From positions 124,001-188,000 of the forward strand of contig NZ_CP147920.1 of the NCBI RefSeq assembly GCF_039645995.1: 64,000 bases of DNA, written 5' to 3'. A model generated the notes under the pieces. It was not told the origin of the DNA and ran no database searches. It saw only the letters and a list, made by a program, of their open reading frames with translations. A program made the position numbers and the translations under genes. Shown here one piece after another: positions 59,530 to 64,000 of the stretch. Origin of the DNA: Sulfurimonas sp. HSL3-1. GTDB lineage: Bacteria > Campylobacterota > Campylobacteria > Campylobacterales > Sulfurimonadaceae. Numbering within the stretch: position 1 is the stretch's first letter; the number at the start of each line of letters is the position of its first letter.

Positions 59530-62240
59530 GCGGTTTTGTTCCTTTCCAGGCCCTGATGGCCAGTGCCGGCAGCGGGAAGACCTTCAGCCTTGTTGTGCGC
59601 TACCTCAGCCTCCTCTTTATGGGGGAGAGCCCCGACGAGATCGTTGCACTGACTTTTACGAACAAGGCGGCCAACGAGATGCAGGAGCGTCTGATCGAGG
59701 CGCTGACGCATTTGCACGAGCGCGATGAACTGAAAGAGATCGCGGCGCTCTGCGGCGCGGACGAGACGGCAATCCTGCAGCGGCGTCCCGAGGTATTGAA
59801 GCGGCTCCTGGCCGCCGACACAAAGGTGATGACGATTGACAGTTTCTTCGCGCGGATTCTGCGGAAATTCGCCCTGCACGCGGGGATCATGCCGAACTTC
59901 GGCACCTTCGAGGCGCAGCATGAACTGAAGGTGATGGCGCGTTTTCTGAAACTCTGCGAGATCGAGGGGAAGGAGAGTACCCTCGTCGCGATGGCACAGA
60001 TTAGCGCAAAACGGGTCAGCGATATCTTCGGCCTCCTCGACGCCCTTTACGCCAAGGCGCCGCAGCTGCGACACCTACAGTTCGAGGCGGCGGCGATGGC
60101 TCCGCACGAGGCGCGGGCGATGGCGCTGCATGCGCAGCTGGTCGCACGGTTTGAGGGCAAGTCGCTGAGCGACCGGGGGCGCAAGGCGCTGGAGGCGGAG
60201 AGCGTCGAGGCGCTGATCGGCAAAACCTGGACGGCCAAAGCGTCCTTGGAGTACTGGGACTTCAAAAAGCACTATGATCCGCAGATGGACGTGCTGCTTC
60301 GGCAGCTGCAGGGGGCGCTTCGGGGCTATATGCAGGCCAAAGAGCAGACCTTCTTCGCCCATCTCTTTGAACTGCTCGATCTCTATAAGAGTGCGAAGCT
60401 CACCGTGGCCAAAGAGGACAATGAGCTCAGCTTCGACGACATCACGGCCCTGGTCTACTACCTGCTTGGGGAACGCATCGACCGGGAGTTCCTCTATTTC
60501 CGCCTTGACAGCCACATCTCCCACCTGCTGCTCGACGAGTTTCAGGACACCTCTGTCTTGCAGTTTGAGATTTTGCAGCCGCTCGTGGAGGAGATGGTCT
60601 CGGGCAGCGGGGTGCGCGAACACCACTCCTTCTTTCTCGTCGGGGACGTCAAGCAGTCCATTTACCGTTTTCGCGGCGGTACCAAGGAGCTGTTCGGGGC
60701 GGTGACGGAGCGCTACGGACTCACGGTCGACTCGCTGCGGACGAACTGGCGCAGCAGCGTGAACGTCGTCACCTTCGTCAACGACACCTTCCGCGGTCGC
60801 ATCGACGGCTACGAGGATCAGCTCACCAAGCCGGGGGCACGCCCGGGCTATGTGGAGATCGTCGAGGACGAAACGCCGCTGGAGGGGATGACCGCCTTCG
60901 TCGAGCGGCTGCTGGCCCTCGGGGCCGCCCCCGGGGAGATCGCCGTACTGACGGCGACGAACAAGGACGGTGGTGCCGTACAGGAGACGCTCAATGCCCG
61001 GCAGATCGACGTCGTCACGGAAACGACCTCGCGGCTGATCGCGCAGCGGCGGGTCCGCGCGGTGATCGAATACCTCAAATACTGCTATTTCGACGCGGAG
61101 ATCTACGCCCGAAACTTCTGCGCTCTGGCCGATATCGCGGTGCAGCCGCTGCCGCGCCCCATACGCGCCTTTGACGCACCGGCGGAGGCGGTACGGGAGG
61201 TGATCACCCGCTTCGGCCTCTTCGACGGGGATCTGAACATCGTCCGTTTCCTGGAGGTACTGGAGCGCTTCCGTGACCTGGAGGCCTTTTTGTTCGAGCA
61301 TGAGCGCATCGATACGAAGGCCGTCACCCAGGAGCGCGAGGGGGTGCGGGTGCTGACGGTGCACAAATCGAAGGGGCTTGAGTACCCCTATGTTGTCGTG
61401 CTGGACCGGCTGGGGCGCAAAAAAGCGGACACGGCCCCGATCCTCTACGCCTACGAGGGGGTGGAGCTGCGCACGCTCTATCTGCGCCAGAGCAAACGGG
61501 CCGAGTTCGACCCCGCGTACGCCGCGGCATTGGAGCGCGAAGCCGCCCTGGCGGACGATGACGCCCTCAATGCCCTCTACGTCGCGTTTACCCGGGCCCG
61601 GGAGAACCTCTATGTCGTGCGCAAACCCAAAGAGTCGATGTTCGAGCGGCTCGGCCTCTCGTCGATGACGTTGGGAACGGAGGGCGTACTGGCCGCAGCA
61701 CCGGCACTGCCGGAGGCGCCGAGGGATATCCCCTATCAAGCGCTGGCTCTCGGACGGCAGACGGAGGTCGTCACCGCCGAAAAGGCGGCTGTCGCAGAGG
61801 AGCCCTTCGCCGTCACCTTCGGGCTGGCGATGCATTACGCGCTGGAGATGATGGCCGCCTTCGAGATTGAGGACCTGGCAGCGGCGATGACTGCCGTCAC
61901 TAACCGCTACGGCGCGCTGCTCGATGCCGGCGTTTTCGAGACGATCCGCGGGAGGCTGACGCGCCTGCTGGGCGATGAAACCTTCCGCCGTCTCGTCGAG
62001 GGGGAGATCGCCAGGGAGCAGCCGCTGATGTATGAGGGGGAGCTGCGCTACCTCGACCTGCTGGTGCGCCAGGAGGAGCGCTGGGTCGTTATCGATTATA
62101 AAAGCGCGCGCCGCTATGAGTCGGAGCACCGCGAGCAGGTCGGTTTTTATGTCAAGGCGGTCCGGGCGATCACGGAGATGCCGGTCGAAGGGTACCTCTG
62201 TTATGTGTTGGAAGAGGGGGTGGAGATCGTTCGGGTTTGA
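59526..62240 (+). CDS. addA: AddA-like UvrD-type helicase/nuclease
   Basis: 904 residues. Walker A is MASAGSGKTFSLV (about residues 12-19 core), then ALTFTNKAANEM, DEFQDTSVLQFEIL, GDVKQSIYRFRGG and LTVHKSKGLEYPYVVVLD, standard superfamily 1A helicase motifs. The C-terminal nuclease motif is VVIDYKSARRY (PD-(D/E)xK type). RecB-like/AddA-type. Start at GTG 59526 (MSGFVPFQAL), overlapping the addB stop; longer open frame from 59490 lies inside addB. AddAB would feed RecA loading. Confidence 0.92.
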   Translation: MSGFVPFQALMASAGSGKTFSLVVRYLSLLFMGESPDEIVALTFTNKAANEMQERLIEALTHLHERDELKEIAALCGADETAILQRRPEVLKRLLAADTKVMTIDSFFARILRKFALHAGIMPNFGTFEAQHELKVMARFLKLCEIEGKESTLVAMAQISAKRVSDIFGLLDALYAKAPQLRHLQFEAAAMAPHEARAMALHAQLVARFEGKSLSDRGRKALEAESVEALIGKTWTAKASLEYWDFKKHYDPQMDVLLRQLQGALRGYMQAKEQTFFAHLFELLDLYKSAKLTVAKEDNELSFDDITALVYYLLGERIDREFLYFRLDSHISHLLLDEFQDTSVLQFEILQPLVEEMVSGSGVREHHSFFLVGDVKQSIYRFRGGTKELFGAVTERYGLTVDSLRTNWRSSVNVVTFVNDTFRGRIDGYEDQLTKPGARPGYVEIVEDETPLEGMTAFVERLLALGAAPGEIAVLTATNKDGGAVQETLNARQIDVVTETTSRLIAQRRVRAVIEYLKYCYFDAEIYARNFCALADIAVQPLPRPIRAFDAPAEAVREVITRFGLFDGDLNIVRFLEVLERFRDLEAFLFEHERIDTKAVTQEREGVRVLTVHKSKGLEYPYVVVLDRLGRKKADTAPILYAYEGVELRTLYLRQSKRAEFDPAYAAALEREAALADDDALNALYVAFTRARENLYVVRKPKESMFERLGLSSMTLGTEGVLAAAPALPEAPRDIPYQALALGRQTEVVTAEKAAVAEEPFAVTFGLAMHYALEMMAAFEIEDLAAAMTAVTNRYGALLDAGVFETIRGRLTRLLGDETFRRLVEGEIAREQPLMYEGELRYLDLLVRQEERWVVIDYKSARRYESEHREQVGFYVKAVRAITEMPVEGYLCYVLEEGVEIVRV

Positions 62241-62285
62241 CCCTTATACATAACTTAAATTCAGCAAATTATAAGTTTAAACGGG

Positions 62286-62291
62286 TATACT
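62286..62291 (+). promoter_or_regulatory. -10 element TATACT of the rplM-rpsI operon
   Basis: GGGTATACTTTC, 33 bases before rplM, with AAGGGTCGCAAG as leader. The AT-rich -35 region lies upstream of 62280. Confidence 0.55.
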
Positions 62292-62323
62292 TTCGCACTT
62301 TTATATTCACTAAGGGTCGCAAG

Positions 62324-62746
62324 ATGAAATTTACGAAAATTGCATCGCCTGAGCAGATCGAGCGCAACTGGGTGCTGATCGACGCTGAAGGCAAAACATT
62401 CGGCCGTCTGATCACGGAAGTCGCGACGCGCCTCCGCGGTAAAGACAAGCCATATTTCACACCGAACGTTGACTGCGGCGACTTCGTCGTCATCATCAAC
62501 GCTTCCAAAGCGAAGTTCAACGGTGCGGGCAAAGTCGCAAACAAAGAGTATTTCACGCACAGCGGTTACTTCGGTAGCACAAAGAGCGTCAAGATGACCG
62601 AGCTTCTCGAGAAGAACCCGGAAAAACTCTACAAGCTGGCTACACGCGGTATGCTTCCGAAAACGAAGCTCGGCCGTGCAATGCTGAAAAAACTCAAAGT
62701 CTATGCAGGCGAGGAACATCCTCACACTGCACAGATCGCTAAGTAA
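62324..62746 (+). CDS. rplM: 50S ribosomal protein L13
   Basis: 140 residues, full-length L13: WVLIDAEGKTFGRLITEVA, GKDKPYFTPNVDCGDFVVI, LYKLATRGMLPKTKLGRAM. ATG 62324 starts at the conserved MKFTKIA. T-rich codon bias, as expected of ribosomal genes. Followed by rpsI 12 bases later. Confidence 0.97.
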   Translation: MKFTKIASPEQIERNWVLIDAEGKTFGRLITEVATRLRGKDKPYFTPNVDCGDFVVIINASKAKFNGAGKVANKEYFTHSGYFGSTKSVKMTELLEKNPEKLYKLATRGMLPKTKLGRAMLKKLKVYAGEEHPHTAQIAK

Positions 62747-62758
62747 GGATACTGAATC

Positions 62759-63148
62759 ATGGCAAAAACATACGCAACTGGACGCCGCAAGTCTTCCATC
62801 GCAAAAGTATGGCTGACGCCGGGTACGGGCAAGATTACCGTAAACGGTCTCTCCCTTGATGCCTGGCTGGGCGGTCTCGAAGCAAAAAAACTGCGTGTCA
62901 AGCAGCCGCTGGCAATGACGAAGCAGGACAGCTCTGTCGATATCGTCGCCACAACACTCGGCGGCGGCTTCGGCGGCCAGGCCGACGCGCTTCGCCACGG
63001 GATCTCCCGTGCCCTCGTCAAATACGACGAGACTTTCCGTGCGGTCCTCAAACCGGCGGGTATGATGACACGTGACTCCCGCGTCGTCGAACGTAAGAAA
63101 CCGGGTAAACGCAAAGCACGCCGTTCACCGCAGTTCTCCAAGCGTTAA
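62759..63148 (+). CDS. rpsI: 30S ribosomal protein S9
   Basis: 129 residues, full-length S9: [34 protein letters not shown] and the C-terminal tail [17 protein letters not shown] that reaches the P site. Operon with rplM. Confidence 0.97.
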   Translation: MAKTYATGRRKSSIAKVWLTPGTGKITVNGLSLDAWLGGLEAKKLRVKQPLAMTKQDSSVDIVATTLGGGFGGQADALRHGISRALVKYDETFRAVLKPAGMMTRDSRVVERKKPGKRKARRSPQFSKR

Positions 63149-63157
63149 CGCTTTTTT
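63141..63157 (+). terminator. Terminator region after rpsI
   Basis: AGCGTTAACGCT (63141-63152) is a perfect palindrome running into a six-T run; stem is short. A second hairpin CTGCTCC-CTTC-GGGGCAG follows at 63158-63175. Confidence 0.45.
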
Positions 63158-63281
63158 CTGCTCCCTTCGGGGCAGACTTCATCTTCCTGTACTTTCCTTC
63201 ACAAAACATTCAACTTTATTTATTTTTCTTTCTTCGCCCGTTTCGTTAGAATCTGCGCACTTTTTTTTCAAGGCTTGGGTA

Positions 63282-64000
63282 TTGAAATATCTAATAAGTG
63301 GCATGATGGCCCTTTCGGCGTCGCTGATAGCGGCAGACAACACTGTCGCGGCGTGGTTCGCGGACGGCAAGGCATACGGCGATATCCGCTACTACTACAT
63401 CGAGACGGATAAGGATAACGGCGCAGGCACGACCTCTTCGGCGCACGCCAACACGATCGGCGGGGAGCTCGGTTACGAAACGGCGGAGCTGTACGGTCTG
63501 AAGATGGGGGCGACCTTCATGACGACCAACCCTTTCGCGCTTCCCAATGCGGTCGATACCTCCATTATCGGCAAGGACAACGGCGTGCGCGGTGCCGCGG
63601 ACCCGGCAAAGGGCTTTTCCGTCTTGGGGGAGGCCTACCTGCAGTACAGCCGCGGGCCGATGACGCTCTGGTACGGCCGTAAAAAGTACAACACGCCGCT
63701 CATCCACGCCAAGGTGGTCCGGCTGCTTCCGTCGACGGTGCAGGGGGGGATGGCCGCGGCAACGCTGGGCGGAGCAACGCTCAGCATCGGTTACCTCGAC
63801 CGTTTCAAACAGCGCACCTCCAATGATTTCGTCAATATCATCGAACACGCCCTCGGTGCGGACACCGAGACGGTGACAGGGCACACTGCCGGCTACGTGG
63901 CACCGCTGAGTATCGTCTACAGCGGCTACGACGCGAAGCTTGAGGCGTATAACTACTGCAGTCCCGACTTCATGAATGCCCTCTACGTCGGCGCGGGCTA
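63282..64000 (+). CDS. Outer-membrane porin, OprD-like (cut by window edge)
   Basis: At least 239 residues in frame to the window edge. A TTG start at 63282 gives signal peptide KYLISGMMALSASLIAADNT, then a barrel pattern with IRYYYIETDKDNGAGT, GGELGYETAELYGLKMGATF, AYLQYSRGPMTLWYGRKKYN, and LSIGYLDRFKQRTSNDFVNI. This resembles OprD-family porins of Campylobacterota. It may start slightly further in at ATG 63303. The C-terminal aromatic residue cannot be seen. Confidence 0.75.
   Translation, partial: MKYLISGMMALSASLIAADNTVAAWFADGKAYGDIRYYYIETDKDNGAGTTSSAHANTIGGELGYETAELYGLKMGATFMTTNPFALPNAVDTSIIGKDNGVRGAADPAKGFSVLGEAYLQYSRGPMTLWYGRKKYNTPLIHAKVVRLLPSTVQGGMAAATLGGATLSIGYLDRFKQRTSNDFVNIIEHALGADTETVTGHTAGYVAPLSIVYSGYDAKLEAYNYCSPDFMNALYVGAG

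Noticed and set aside
60075..62129. Long minus-strand frame within addA
   Set aside because: Antisense shadow of a gene with intact helicase and nuclease motifs.

Overview
The window looks like chromosome of a GC-rich, sulfur-oxidiser-type Campylobacterota (Sulfurimonas/Sulfuricurvum-like). Supporting evidence: a ccoNOQP cbb3 oxidase operon with the Campylobacterota-style DUF4006 gene and FixH, futalosine-pathway menaquinone synthesis (mqnD), AddAB-type recombination, DXP-pathway dxr, B12-dependent metH as the only methionine synthase seen, TIGR04219 outer-membrane proteins, and many kinases/porins of this group. Genes are densely packed, with stop/start overlaps of the ATGA or GTGA type. Species assignment is inference.

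Layout. 1-12.1 kb: ackA-pta, an AsmA-like DUF748 protein, a PilT/PilU ATPase, two methyltransferase-type genes, tRNA-Leu(CAG), a thioredoxin-like protein with an RND exporter, and a PAP2 phosphatase. 12.2-19.4 kb: a previously unannotated ~7.15-kb integrative element inside tRNA-Leu(UAG), bounded by a 61-bp perfect direct repeat. It carries a tyrosine integrase, small proteins of unknown function, a compact protein with family-A polymerase-like motifs, a membrane coiled-coil protein resembling putative abortive-infection proteins, a secreted endonuclease I, a Cys-rich secreted peptide and an AntA antirepressor. Its base composition is clearly more AT-rich than the flanks. 19.3-20.0 kb: a Leu-Arg-Arg-His-Pro tRNA operon read on the minus strand from a near-consensus promoter. 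20.1-23.7 kb: NSS transporter, ribE, Sel1-repeat protein, lipoprotein. 23.7-27.8 kb: a five-gene minus-strand operon (small protein, TonB receptor, CobT-like protein, half-size membrane protein, Cys-rich small-domain protein) that I interpret as corrinoid acquisition or salvage; it would feed metH at 42.8-46.3 kb. 27.9-30.5 kb: a stator-like MotA/MotB pair with long coiled coils. 30.5-49 kb: housekeeping genes (RqcH-like NFACT protein, cdsA, dxr, tsaD, tpx, murB, mqnD, recA-eno, an FtsB-like protein, an AMIN protein, metH) and a sensor kinase with two substrate-binding domains. 49-57 kb: DUF507-carA, a TauE/SafE-like protein and the cbb3 oxidase operon, whose leader folds into a GEMM-like structure. 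57.2-63.1 kb: addB-addA, rplM-rpsI. The right edge cuts a porin.

Two non-coding signals stand out: a family of at least four interspersed intergenic repeats (R1-R4) that share a conserved block and a CTTTG-loop hairpin whose arms differ but still pair, and the structured ccoN leader. Several genes below are short: a 33-codon gene in the cco operon, a 42-codon gene at 49.1 kb and a 48-codon gene at 30.4 kb. All function calls come from reading the translated sequence and motifs; no database search was run.
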